Source of the DNA: Gramella sp. Hel_I_59
GTDB taxonomy: Bacteria; Bacteroidota; Bacteroidia; Flavobacteriales; Flavobacteriaceae
Length of the DNA stretch: 64,000 nucleotides
Assembly: GCF_006714895.1 (NCBI RefSeq)
Contig: NZ_VFME01000001.1
Location: forward strand, 1,178,001-1,242,000
Direction of reading: 5' to 3'
Of the stretch, positions 43,711 to 52,448 are shown piece by piece. A program made the position numbers and the translations under genes. The notes under the pieces are model-generated. The model was given only the letters and a program-made list of their open reading frames with translations. It searched no databases and had not been told where the DNA came from. Numbering within the stretch: position 1 is the first letter of the stretch; each line of letters begins with the position of its first letter.

Positions 43711-45063
43711 ATGAGGACGAAATCGCTTAAAAAGAACAGGATTAATGTAGTAACTCTGGGTTGTAGCAAGAATGTTTACGATTCAGAAGTTTTGATGGGG
43801 CAGCTTCAGGCGAATGATAAAGATGTGGTTCATGAAGGCGAAGGTAATATCGTAGTGATAAATACCTGTGGTTTTATTGATAACGCGAAGGAACAGTCGG
43901 TTAATACAATTCTGGAATTCGTAGAGAAAAAGCAGGAAGGTTCTGTAGATAAAGTGTTTGTAACCGGTTGTTTAAGTGAGCGTTACAAACCTGATCTTCA
44001 GAAAGAAATTCCAGACGTGGATCAATATTTTGGGACTACTGAACTGCCAGGACTGCTTTCAGCTCTGGAAGCCGATTATAAGCATGAACTTATTGGTGAG
44101 CGTCTAACAACTACGCCAAAAAATTACGCATACCTTAAGATTGCTGAAGGTTGTGATAGGCCATGTTCATTTTGTGCTATTCCATTAATGCGTGGTGGAC
44201 ATAAGTCGACTCCAATCGAAAACCTGGTGATAGAGGCAGAGAAACTTGCTGCGAACGGAGTCAAAGAACTTATTTTGATCGCTCAGGATCTTACCTATTA
44301 TGGTCTGGATCTATATAAAAAGAGAAATCTGGCGGAATTGCTGGAAAATCTGGTAAAGGTCGAAGGTATTGAGTGGATTCGTTTGCATTACGCTTTTCCT
44401 ACGGGATTCCCAATGGACGTTCTGGATGTAATGAACAGAGAACCTAAGGTTTGTAATTATCTTGATATTCCACTACAACATATTAATGATGAACTTCTGA
44501 AGTCCATGCGACGAGGAACCACTCATGAGAAAACTACTAATTTGCTTAAGAAGTTCAGAGCAACTGTTCCAGAAATGGCGATTAGAACTACACTTATTGT
44601 TGGTTATCCTGGTGAAACTGAAGCGAACTTCCAGGAATTGAAAGAATGGGTGAAGGAAATGCGTTTTGAAAGGCTTGGATGTTTCACTTATTCTCATGAA
44701 GAGAACACTCATGCATTTAACCTTGTAGACGATGTTCCACAGGAAGTGAAGCAGGAACGTGCAAATGAAATCATGGAAATACAGTCTCAGATTTCCTGGG
44801 AACTTAATCAGCAAAAGATCGGGAAGATTTATAATGTCATCATAGACAGAAAAGAAGGTAATTACTTTATTGGTAGGACCGAAGCAGATTCACCAGATGT
44901 TGACAATGAGGTTTTGATCGATGCCACGACAGTTTATCTAAAGACCGGTGATTTTTACGAAGTTGAAATTACAGATGCTGCCGACTTTGATCTTTACGGT
45001 AAGCCTATCAACGTAGAAACCAAGAAGCCTGTTCGTAAAGAACTTAAGATTCGCACAGTCTAA
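43711..45063 (+). CDS. rimO: Ribosomal protein S12 methylthiotransferase RimO
   Basis: RimO is a radical-SAM enzyme that methylthiolates Asp of S12. The 450 residues contain the N-terminal [4Fe-4S] domain with TLGCSKNVYDSEVL, INTCGFID and TGCLSERY, the radical-SAM CDRPCSFCAIPLMRG, and a C-terminal TRAM domain (about 375-440) that binds the substrate. The start MRTKSLKKNRINVVTLGC has a basic lead. It is followed 15 bp later by the first of two paralogous membrane proteins. Confidence 0.97.
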   Translation: MRTKSLKKNRINVVTLGCSKNVYDSEVLMGQLQANDKDVVHEGEGNIVVINTCGFIDNAKEQSVNTILEFVEKKQEGSVDKVFVTGCLSERYKPDLQKEIPDVDQYFGTTELPGLLSALEADYKHELIGERLTTTPKNYAYLKIAEGCDRPCSFCAIPLMRGGHKSTPIENLVIEAEKLAANGVKELILIAQDLTYYGLDLYKKRNLAELLENLVKVEGIEWIRLHYAFPTGFPMDVLDVMNREPKVCNYLDIPLQHINDELLKSMRRGTTHEKTTNLLKKFRATVPEMAIRTTLIVGYPGETEANFQELKEWVKEMRFERLGCFTYSHEENTHAFNLVDDVPQEVKQERANEIMEIQSQISWELNQQKIGKIYNVIIDRKEGNYFIGRTEADSPDVDNEVLIDATTVYLKTGDFYEVEITDAADFDLYGKPINVETKKPVRKELKIRTV

Positions 45064-45078
45064 TTTAAAAACCTAGAT

Positions 45079-45492
45079 TTGAATAAAATAGAGAAAACTC
45101 CCCATTTTCTTAGAGGGAATATGCCATATTTTCTTGGCGGTTTCTATGTCCTTATGGGTATCGCAGCATACTTCAGTATAGGTGATTCATTTTATCTTTC
45201 TTATTTACCATTAGGAATTATAGCCGTTGTAGTTGGTTATTTCCGAAGAGAGAATAGAAAGGAATTTATCAAGTGGAACAGTAAGAAGATCGTGCTTCAG
45301 GATCAAATCAATGGAAAGAAATCATATCCCTGGACAGCGGTGGATGACTTCATAATTAGCGAAGAAAACCTGCTCATCAAATCTGGCCCTGCGGATGGTG
45401 TTTATTTCGAGATTAGAGAATTTTCACAATCCGATATAGCGAAATTAAGATCCTCGTATCCCGAGTTTGCAAACCTCAAACACTCCGCCTGA
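45079..45492 (+). CDS. Membrane protein, first of a tandem pair (TTG start)
   Basis: The start is taken as TTG at 45079. From there the N-terminus MNKIEKTPHFLRGNMPYF aligns with MQRISRKLNFFRRNQFLL of the next gene, including the conserved F-x-R-x-N; a start at the ATG 45121 would lose this. Two helices (about 16-32 and 38-55) are followed by a soluble domain with EFIKWNSKKI and SEENLLIKSGPADG. No family is recognised. It overlaps the next gene by one base (TGATG). Confidence 0.68.
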   Translation: MNKIEKTPHFLRGNMPYFLGGFYVLMGIAAYFSIGDSFYLSYLPLGIIAVVVGYFRRENRKEFIKWNSKKIVLQDQINGKKSYPWTAVDDFIISEENLLIKSGPADGVYFEIREFSQSDIAKLRSSYPEFANLKHSA

Positions 45493-45911
45493 TGCAGCGT
45501 ATAAGCAGGAAGCTCAATTTTTTTAGAAGAAACCAGTTCTTATTATTTGGTGTTTTCTGGACTTTAATGAGCATTTTTTACCTAGTCTCTCAAATAATAG
45601 TAGAGGAAGACGGTACTTTCAATTATTTTATGAGTTTTGGATATCTCATTATTGGGCTGCTCTATTTTTATCAAAACTACCGATATGGACACAAAAAGGG
45701 AGAGTTTATAGAGTGGAACGATACTGTCTTGAATTACCAGCAAAACTTCGGAAAATTTTATTCTTTTAAGTTAAGTAGCCTTGTTAACGTCACAGTAACT
45801 CAGGAGAATTTTATCATCAAGTCTCAAAATGCGCAAGGCACGATGGCTTCGCTTAAGGGTTATTCTGAAGAAGATATAGCTAAACTAAGAACAAGATTTG
45901 ATAATATGTAG
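45492..45911 (+). CDS. Membrane protein, second of a tandem pair
   Basis: The 139-residue protein is paralogous to the preceding one: both have two helices, then EFIEWND/EFIKWNS, TQENFIIKSQ/SEENLLIKSG and a closing EEDIAKLRTRF/QSDIAKLRSSY. The soluble part, about 75 residues, may resemble a PH-like domain such as seen in small bacterial membrane proteins, but I cannot assign it. It is likely co-transcribed with rimO. Function is unknown. Confidence 0.7.
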   Translation: MQRISRKLNFFRRNQFLLFGVFWTLMSIFYLVSQIIVEEDGTFNYFMSFGYLIIGLLYFYQNYRYGHKKGEFIEWNDTVLNYQQNFGKFYSFKLSSLVNVTVTQENFIIKSQNAQGTMASLKGYSEEDIAKLRTRFDNM

Positions 45912-45926
45912 CCGGTTTTCTTCGCT

Positions 45927-46058
45927 GTGAAAATAAAACTGAATCAGACAATTAATGATCATTTTCGGAGTAAAGAAGCAGAGGACTTGATACTTAACTA
46001 TCTCTTCCATCTGAAAGCAGATAAGAAAAAGAGACAACCGGCAGATGTTTTGCTATAA
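45927..46058 (+). CDS. Possible small basic protein (GTG start)
   Basis: From a GTG at 45927 an open frame of 43 residues runs to TAA at 46056: VKIKLNQTINDHFRSKEAED then LILNYLFHLKADKKKRQPAD. It is in the same frame as the preceding gene, just past its TAG, so it could also be a remnant of a longer C-terminus. It is hydrophilic and helix-prone. No family is recognised, and the start is uncertain. Confidence 0.28.
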   Translation: MKIKLNQTINDHFRSKEAEDLILNYLFHLKADKKKRQPADVLL

Positions 46059-46102
46059 ATAATTTAACGTTCTGTTATTCTAAAATCCTGAAAATTTCCC
46101 AC

Positions 46103-46135
46103 AAAAAAACAGGAACTTTCGTTCCTGCCTTTTTT
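46103..46135. terminator. Bidirectional intrinsic terminator
   Basis: CAGGAAC (46110-46116), TTTC, GTTCCTG (46121-46127) are flanked by an A-run and a T-run, ahead of the M16 gene 3' end. Confidence 0.85.
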
Positions 46136-46157
46136 AAAACTATATTGTTACTTTTTA

Positions 46158-48980
46158 CTATTCGTTCTCGTTAAGCAATACTGGATCACCATATCCAAGA
46201 TCCTTCAATTTCTCTAACTGAGTTTCAGCATCACCAACAAAAAGGAAATACATTTTTTCAGGGTCAACATATTTCTTCGCCAACTCCTGTATATCCATCA
46301 CCGTCATTTCCTCTACCTGCTGCTGTTGTTCTGCAACATAGTCGTCGCTGTAACCATAATCGCTAATTTCTTTAAGCATGTTTAATTTTGCACCCAGAGT
46401 TTCAAATTTCCGTGTACTGCTTTTTGTCATAAAACTTTTGGTGACCTCAAGATCATCCTGAGTAAAAGTATCGGCATAATTTTTAAGAATGTCCCGAACC
46501 AATTCAGTTGCTTCATAGGTTATGTTGGACCGGACACCACTGGAAATAAGGAATGGTCCAATGTAGGATCTATCTTCGAACCTGGAACGAATTCCATACG
46601 TATAGCCTTTTCCTTCTCTAAGTTCCTGTGTAAGCCTGGATGCGAAACTTCCACCGCCAAGTCTGTAATTCATTACCTCTGCTGCATAGAAATCTTTATC
46701 ACTAGCGCTCAGTGCCGGAGCACCGAATGTTAGAACAGATTGTTTCGCACCCGGAACATCATAAAAATAGATCTGAGATTTTTCCGGTGCTTCGAATTCT
46801 GGGATCTCCAGGAAATCTACAGTTTTCGGAGGCCAGGAAGCTGAAATTGCTTTTAGTGAATTCTTCGCCTTTTCGAGATCTAGATCACCTACAACGAGAT
46901 AGGTAGCGTTAAGAGGTGAAAGATTTTCAGAATAATAAGCTTTAAGATCGTTCAGCGTAATATTCTCTACACTTTCTGTGGTTCCCATTTCATTCATGGA
47001 AAGAATACTGTTTTCACCATACACCAGTTTTCGGAATTCGTTAGAAGCGATATTATTAGGATCTCCTTCCTGCTGCGTGATCCTACTTAGAGTTTGTTGC
47101 TTTATAAGTTCAAATTCTGACTCATCCCAACGCGGTTGAAGCAGCATCTCATCCACAAGTTTCATAGTCTCGGCATAATTCTTAGCAAGCGTATTTCCAG
47201 AGATACTAATTTTTTCTTCCGAAGAACTTACATAAATACGAGCTCCCAAAAGTTCAATTGCTTCCTCCAGCTCTGCCGGAGTTTTTTTAGCGGTACCACG
47301 ATTCATCAAGTTTGCCAGTAGATTTGCTACTCCTGCTTTATCTTTATTTTCCAGTAACTGTCCGCTTTTAATTTCAAGACTAAATTGTACGAGTGGCACT
47401 TCTTTATTAGTAATACCCATTACTTGGAGTCCGCTTGGCATTGTCGTTTTCCAGATCTCCGGAATTTCCAGTTCAGGTTTTGCTGAATACGGAGGTTCGA
47501 TTGTTCGATCAAAGCTAGAGGCTGTTTTTGGATAATCTACAGCTTGTTTTGCATCGAAATCTTCTTCAGCACCTTCCACGATCTTTTCTTCTACTACTTC
47601 AGCTTTTTCTGAATTTTCCAGAGCAAGATCCAATTGATCTTTTGGAACAAAACTGGTGGCAACATAATGCTGATCTTTTATATATTTTCTGAAGACTCTC
47701 ATAACATCTTCCGAAGAAACCGCCAGTAATTTTTCGATCTCTTTGTTGATGAAATTGGGATCATTTGCAAAAATATCGTACTGTGCTAATTGAAAACCTT
47801 TACCAAGAACACTTGAAATGGAGTTATAGAAATTTGTCTCTAAACCGGCTTTAATTCTCTTAAGGTCTTTCTGCTGAATGCCATTTTTATCGAATTCGGC
47901 AAGTCCTTCCTCGATTACAGACTGAACAGAGTCAAGGTCTTTTCCATCATAAGCCCTAATCTGAAGCATTAACTGTCCCGAAAGTTCAGAAGTGTAATTG
48001 AACATGCTCACATTACCAGAAAGTTTGGCATCTTCCACAATCTTCTTGTATAAAGGAGCATTTTTACCATCGGCAAGGTAGCTGGTCAATATCTCCAATG
48101 CAAAGCTATCAGGATGGTAAGAGTATACTGAAGGCCAGGCGAGAGTAAGCTCAGGCAGCTTCGCGAAATTGTCTTCGTGGTAGACTTTTCTAGTGTTATC
48201 AAGACTAACAAGCTGCTTTTCCTGTTCTTCGATCTTCTCTCCACGCGGGATCTCATCAAAATATTTGTGCACCCATTCCTTGGCCTGGTCTTTATTAAAA
48301 TCACCTGCGATCGTCAGGGTTACATTGTTAGGAGTATACCATTTATTATAAAAATCTTTTACATCCTGCAAAGTGGCGTTTTGCAGATCATCCAGACTTC
48401 CAATCACCTGCCAGTTGTAGGGATGATCTTTAGGATACAGGTTTTTGTCGATCACATAGAAAGTATGTCCGTAAGGCCGGTTATCCACTCCCTGTCGCTT
48501 TTCATTTTTAACTACTTGCTTTTCCTTGGCAAGCACCGGTTCTGTAACCGTATTGATAAAGTATCCTAGCTTATCTGCTTCTGCCCAGATCATTTTTTCC
48601 AAAGCATCTTTTGGTACGGTCTGGAAATAATTGGTGCGATCACGACTTGTAGAGCCATTGGCACCGCTACCACCGATTCTGGCAGAGAGCTTATCCAGTC
48701 CACCTTTACCAAGGTTTTCAGATTCCAGAAACAGGAGATGTTCAAATAAGTGTGCAAACCCTGTTCTACCTTCTTTTTCCCGGGCGCTACCCACGTGAGC
48801 GGTAAGTGCTACTGCCACGACAGGGTCAGATTTGTCTTCGTGAAGTATCACTTTTAGTCCATTTTCAAGGGTGAAAGTTTCAAAATCTACCGAAAACTGA
48901 TTCGTTCCTTCCTGGGAAAATGCAATGGCATTCGCTATCAGAAAAAAGCATAAAGCAGATAATAATTGTCTCATTTTCAT
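46158..48980 (-). CDS. M16 family zinc peptidase, exported
   Basis: From the ATG at 48980 the 940-residue protein has a signal peptide (MKMRQLLSALCFFLIANAIA). The inverted zinc motif HxxEH is seen as HLFEHLLF (His77, Glu80, His81) with a further Glu in the KNEKRQG segment near 155. The second half (about 500-920) is an M16 domain without HxxEH, as in other tandem-domain members. It likely degrades peptides in the periplasm. It starts 1 bp downstream of the M14 peptidase gene, so the two form an operon. An ATG at 48992 is a possible alternative start. Confidence 0.92.
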   Translation of the reverse strand: MKMRQLLSALCFFLIANAIAFSQEGTNQFSVDFETFTLENGLKVILHEDKSDPVVAVALTAHVGSAREKEGRTGFAHLFEHLLFLESENLGKGGLDKLSARIGGSGANGSTSRDRTNYFQTVPKDALEKMIWAEADKLGYFINTVTEPVLAKEKQVVKNEKRQGVDNRPYGHTFYVIDKNLYPKDHPYNWQVIGSLDDLQNATLQDVKDFYNKWYTPNNVTLTIAGDFNKDQAKEWVHKYFDEIPRGEKIEEQEKQLVSLDNTRKVYHEDNFAKLPELTLAWPSVYSYHPDSFALEILTSYLADGKNAPLYKKIVEDAKLSGNVSMFNYTSELSGQLMLQIRAYDGKDLDSVQSVIEEGLAEFDKNGIQQKDLKRIKAGLETNFYNSISSVLGKGFQLAQYDIFANDPNFINKEIEKLLAVSSEDVMRVFRKYIKDQHYVATSFVPKDQLDLALENSEKAEVVEEKIVEGAEEDFDAKQAVDYPKTASSFDRTIEPPYSAKPELEIPEIWKTTMPSGLQVMGITNKEVPLVQFSLEIKSGQLLENKDKAGVANLLANLMNRGTAKKTPAELEEAIELLGARIYVSSSEEKISISGNTLAKNYAETMKLVDEMLLQPRWDESEFELIKQQTLSRITQQEGDPNNIASNEFRKLVYGENSILSMNEMGTTESVENITLNDLKAYYSENLSPLNATYLVVGDLDLEKAKNSLKAISASWPPKTVDFLEIPEFEAPEKSQIYFYDVPGAKQSVLTFGAPALSASDKDFYAAEVMNYRLGGGSFASRLTQELREGKGYTYGIRSRFEDRSYIGPFLISSGVRSNITYEATELVRDILKNYADTFTQDDLEVTKSFMTKSSTRKFETLGAKLNMLKEISDYGYSDDYVAEQQQQVEEMTVMDIQELAKKYVDPEKMYFLFVGDAETQLEKLKDLGYGDPVLLNENE

Positions 48981-48981
48981 A

Positions 48982-51465
48982 TTAGTAATCATATCCTCTA
49001 TTATTTGTTAGGAATAATGCATTTGTAAAAAATAACTTTCCGTTCTCCCAGAAAGCTCTGAATAGCGGGTTGTCCACCATATAAATAATACTACCTCTAC
49101 CTATATTTTCTTCACCGAAAATAAGGGAGTTTTCAAGCTTTTTCTGAGCTTCGCTACCGGCAAATCCAGAAACGATCTCAGGTTGCTGAATATAAACCAC
49201 GTTATAGCCTGAATCCAGAAGCTCATAACTATCACCGCTAAGTTTTAAGCTGAAATAAGTATCGTCATATCCAAATGCCAATGGGTGACTTGCATCTACC
49301 GAAGTTTTTACGATACTACCGGTGATCATATTTTTTACATATTCTCTTTCACGCTGTGAATAAGGAACAAGCTTGTCGGCAGTTTTTATTGAATCTTTCT
49401 TAGAATCTTTTGCTTTAATCCCAAAGCTTTCTTTGTCTGTAAATGCAGAAACAGCATCCCCGATCGCGATAAGCTTTCCACCGCCACGAACCCAGTTCTC
49501 AAGCATTTTTAAAGTATCCTCATCAAGAAAACTGGAATAATTCCCTGAAGGCATAATAAGAACATTTAGCTCATCCAATACACCGGCAGAAAGATTACCC
49601 GTTTCTAATGGAATTACCGGATACTTCAAATCCTGTTCGAAAAAGTACCATATCTCTCCAAAATTGAGCGAAGAAACCTGCTCACCTCTTAGGAGTCCGA
49701 TTTTTTGCTTATTAATGATCTTTATATTCCCAGATCCAAAATCGGGTCCCTTATCTGAAAACCCGGTATTAGTAGCTTCGAGTTTTCGCTGCATGTTATT
49801 GGCGATCTCCACCACTTTCTGCTGGAAATTTTCAATTGCTGAATTATCACTTTTAGAAATGATCAGGCTACCGGCATTAAAATCTTCGCCGGAATTTCGA
49901 AATTGTTTTTCACTAAAACGGACTTTGATGTCATTTCTAATGAGTTCTGCCAGAAATCTGGCATCCTCCATGCTATTCCACTTAGACAAAAATGCTGTTG
50001 CGTCAGCGTTCGTTGAATTTTGCTCAAAGCTTTCAGGATTATTTGAATTGCCATTGATGATTTTGGAACTGGCAACTGTCTCCAGACCGTAGGCATACGG
50101 CAGACTCCAGGCGGTAATATCGTATGTAAGAGAATCTACAAGTTTGGCTTTAGGTTCGAAAAGCACTTTGATCATTTTCGATTTTGGCTGATTCGCAGAT
50201 ACCAATAAAGTTTCTTTAGAAGCCTCAAGATTTCCACTTTTTGAATCTTGATAAGAATAACCTTTAACGTTTCCTGAATTGGCAAAACTATAGTTGATCT
50301 CATGCCTGTCAAGCAGATCAGTTAAAGCTTTGATCTTATCCTTTTCGCCATTCATTGCATAGGTTTTGAATTCTGAATCACTTCCGGCGAAGAAATCTGT
50401 GAATTCTGAAACTAGTTCAGCAGCATTTTCAGAAGCCATTTCCACCGTGGAAATTCCAGTTGTAAAATGATGTTCTATGCGATCTTTTAAAGTTAGAATA
50501 TAACCTTCGTTGGTTTGCACTCCTAAACCAGCACGACCATGACCAGCCTGTTCGTAGGTCATCCCGATAGCGCCCATATAGGTTGGATACGTATCTCCGT
50601 AACTTGGATATAGTAAATCAAATTGCTCACCTGTAAAATATAACCAGCCATTATCATCAAAATATTTCGCATGATTTTTTCCAATTCTTGTCTGGAAATC
50701 ACGCTGAAAGTCGGTAATGATCTCATGAAACGGTTCAGCAGCAGGAGCGAAATAATAAGGGTCGTTGATATCCTGTTCGTGGAAATCTACATGGATATGT
50801 GGCATCCATTGGTTATAAATTTTTAAACGTTGTCTCGTTTCTACCTGCGTTGCCCAGGCCCAGTCACGATTTAGATCAAAAAGATAATGATTAGGTCTTC
50901 CACCCGGCCATGGCTCATCATGCTCGGCAGAAAACTGACTTGTATTATAAGGAGTTGCTTTTACCTGGTTGTACCAGTTTGCATAACGGTCGCGACCATC
51001 TGGATTTACACAAGGGTCAATAATTACCAACGTATTTTCCAGAAGCTCTTGCCTTCCGGTAACCAGTTCATATAGAGTTTTCATTGCAGCCTCGGTACTG
51101 GAGGCTTCATTACCGTGCACATTATAGCTTAGCCATACGATCGCCTTTTCAGAAGTTTCATCGGAATCGGTAAGCCCGGCACTCGCAAAATGCTTCTGCT
51201 TAATGGACTCCACATCTCGTATATTTTCTTCCGAAGAAATAATGGCATAAGTAAGTGGCCGACGTTCGTTGGTAAGACCGTACTGCTGGTAATTAACCAG
51301 ATCAGAACTTTTAGCTACATGCTCAAAATAGTTCACGACATCTGCATGCCTGCTAAATTGAGAGCCCAATTCGTAACCAAGAAACTGCGACGGACTTTGA
51401 ACCTCCTGTCCAGTTATTGTTGTAGTAATTACAATGAGAAAGAATAAAAAGAATCTGATTTTCAA
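48982..51465 (-). CDS. M14 family metallocarboxypeptidase, exported
   Basis: The 827-residue protein has a signal peptide (MKIRFFLFFLIVITTTITGQ) and an N-terminal M14 domain (about 35-370). The zinc motif H-x-x-E is in YNVHGNEASSTEAAM near 115, with DLNRDWAWATQVETR and IHVDFHEQD (third zinc ligand) further on. The remaining 450 residues have beta-rich and helical segments, including GGGKLIAIGDAVSAF, of unknown role. It is a probable periplasmic or outer-membrane peptidase, upstream of and co-transcribed with the M16 gene. Confidence 0.9.
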   Translation of the reverse strand: MKIRFFLFFLIVITTTITGQEVQSPSQFLGYELGSQFSRHADVVNYFEHVAKSSDLVNYQQYGLTNERRPLTYAIISSEENIRDVESIKQKHFASAGLTDSDETSEKAIVWLSYNVHGNEASSTEAAMKTLYELVTGRQELLENTLVIIDPCVNPDGRDRYANWYNQVKATPYNTSQFSAEHDEPWPGGRPNHYLFDLNRDWAWATQVETRQRLKIYNQWMPHIHVDFHEQDINDPYYFAPAAEPFHEIITDFQRDFQTRIGKNHAKYFDDNGWLYFTGEQFDLLYPSYGDTYPTYMGAIGMTYEQAGHGRAGLGVQTNEGYILTLKDRIEHHFTTGISTVEMASENAAELVSEFTDFFAGSDSEFKTYAMNGEKDKIKALTDLLDRHEINYSFANSGNVKGYSYQDSKSGNLEASKETLLVSANQPKSKMIKVLFEPKAKLVDSLTYDITAWSLPYAYGLETVASSKIINGNSNNPESFEQNSTNADATAFLSKWNSMEDARFLAELIRNDIKVRFSEKQFRNSGEDFNAGSLIISKSDNSAIENFQQKVVEIANNMQRKLEATNTGFSDKGPDFGSGNIKIINKQKIGLLRGEQVSSLNFGEIWYFFEQDLKYPVIPLETGNLSAGVLDELNVLIMPSGNYSSFLDEDTLKMLENWVRGGGKLIAIGDAVSAFTDKESFGIKAKDSKKDSIKTADKLVPYSQREREYVKNMITGSIVKTSVDASHPLAFGYDDTYFSLKLSGDSYELLDSGYNVVYIQQPEIVSGFAGSEAQKKLENSLIFGEENIGRGSIIYMVDNPLFRAFWENGKLFFTNALFLTNNRGYDY

Positions 51466-51521
51466 AATTTTAGATTTTCAAAAGTGAATGCATCCAAAAT
51501 TAAGTAAAAAAAAGTCGCGAT

Positions 51522-52307
51522 TTAGTCCCAAACTTCATCCTGTAGCCAACTCGCAGCATTTTGCAAATATGGAGCATAATTACAAGACTCATAATGCGTT
51601 AAACCAGGAGCTACTTCCAGAGTGACATTGGTACCGGCATCTTTTGTCGCAGCGACCCATTCCTGAGTTTCAGCAAGTGGGAATAATTCGTCGTTTTCCC
51701 CGTGAATAACATAGAGTGGGGTTTCTATGGTTCTAACACTTCCGTTAGAGCTAAAAGTACTGTAACTGCTAGCCATTGGGATGGATGCAGTAAAGATTTC
51801 CGGATAAACTTCAGCATAGAACCAGCTACCATTTCCACCATTACTGTAACCGGTTACCACGGTTTTATCTCTGTCAACATTCAAATATTTCTGAGTGAGA
51901 TACATTAACCCGATAACGAGATCCTGGTTGAAAGCGCTGTTCCAAAGCTGCGTTCCTCCATTAGGACTTACAATAATTGGATCCAAAGCTGCGAATCCAG
52001 GCTCGGCATAACAGGCAGTGTTTTTATGAGCATTTGCATTTCCGCTAGCTGCACCATGAAGAGTTAGCACAAGAGGTCTTTCAGAAGAGGAAGCACTTTC
52101 CGGGAGGATCACTCTAAAATTCCAGGAACTCCCGTTAAGATTTTCAAGTGTAACATCATTGATCCCTGGTTGCAGGTTCAAGGCTTGAAAGTCTGCTTCG
52201 AGATCTTCAATGCTTCTGCGATCTAACGTTGGAGCGTCATCATCACTTGAACAGGATGCAAATGAGAATGTGATTAATAGAGCGAAAATTAGTCGTTTTA
52301 AGATCAT
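51522..52307 (-). CDS. Alpha/beta hydrolase lipoprotein (PHB depolymerase/feruloyl esterase-like)
   Basis: The 261-residue protein has a lipoprotein signal (MILKRLIFALLITFSFASC). The hydrolase core has the oxyanion LTLHGAASGN near 83, the nucleophile GYSNGGNG near 148, Asp in HGENDELFP near 203 and His in GLTHYES near 241. This layout is that of PHB-depolymerase-type and feruloyl esterases. The substrate is likely a secreted ester but unknown. It sits divergent from bshC and is not tied to another esterase. Confidence 0.82.
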   Translation of the reverse strand: MILKRLIFALLITFSFASCSSDDDAPTLDRRSIEDLEADFQALNLQPGINDVTLENLNGSSWNFRVILPESASSSERPLVLTLHGAASGNANAHKNTACYAEPGFAALDPIIVSPNGGTQLWNSAFNQDLVIGLMYLTQKYLNVDRDKTVVTGYSNGGNGSWFYAEVYPEIFTASIPMASSYSTFSSNGSVRTIETPLYVIHGENDELFPLAETQEWVAATKDAGTNVTLEVAPGLTHYESCNYAPYLQNAASWLQDEVWD

Positions 52308-52396
52308 GACCTACTGGTTTTTGATTGATAACCGGAATTTATGAATTTTATAGATGTTAAGTTAATTGTAAAGAATAAATATGCGGCTGGTCTCGA

Positions 52397-52428
52397 TTTA
52401 GTTTCCTTCCTAAAAGGTTTTATCTTTA
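52397..52428 (+). promoter_or_regulatory. Possible promoter for bshC
   Basis: TTTA (52397-52400), 20 nt, then TATCTTTA (52421-52428) resembles the consensus with one change in each box. It lies inside the open frame upstream of the chosen bshC ATG, which supports that start. Confidence 0.35.
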
Positions 52429-52448
52429 CAGCAATTATAAACAGGTTG

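Noticed and set aside
52341..52448. Upstream extension of bshC by 36 residues.
   Set aside because: The extension has no family match and contains the likely promoter; the ATG at 52449 gives the normal BshC start.
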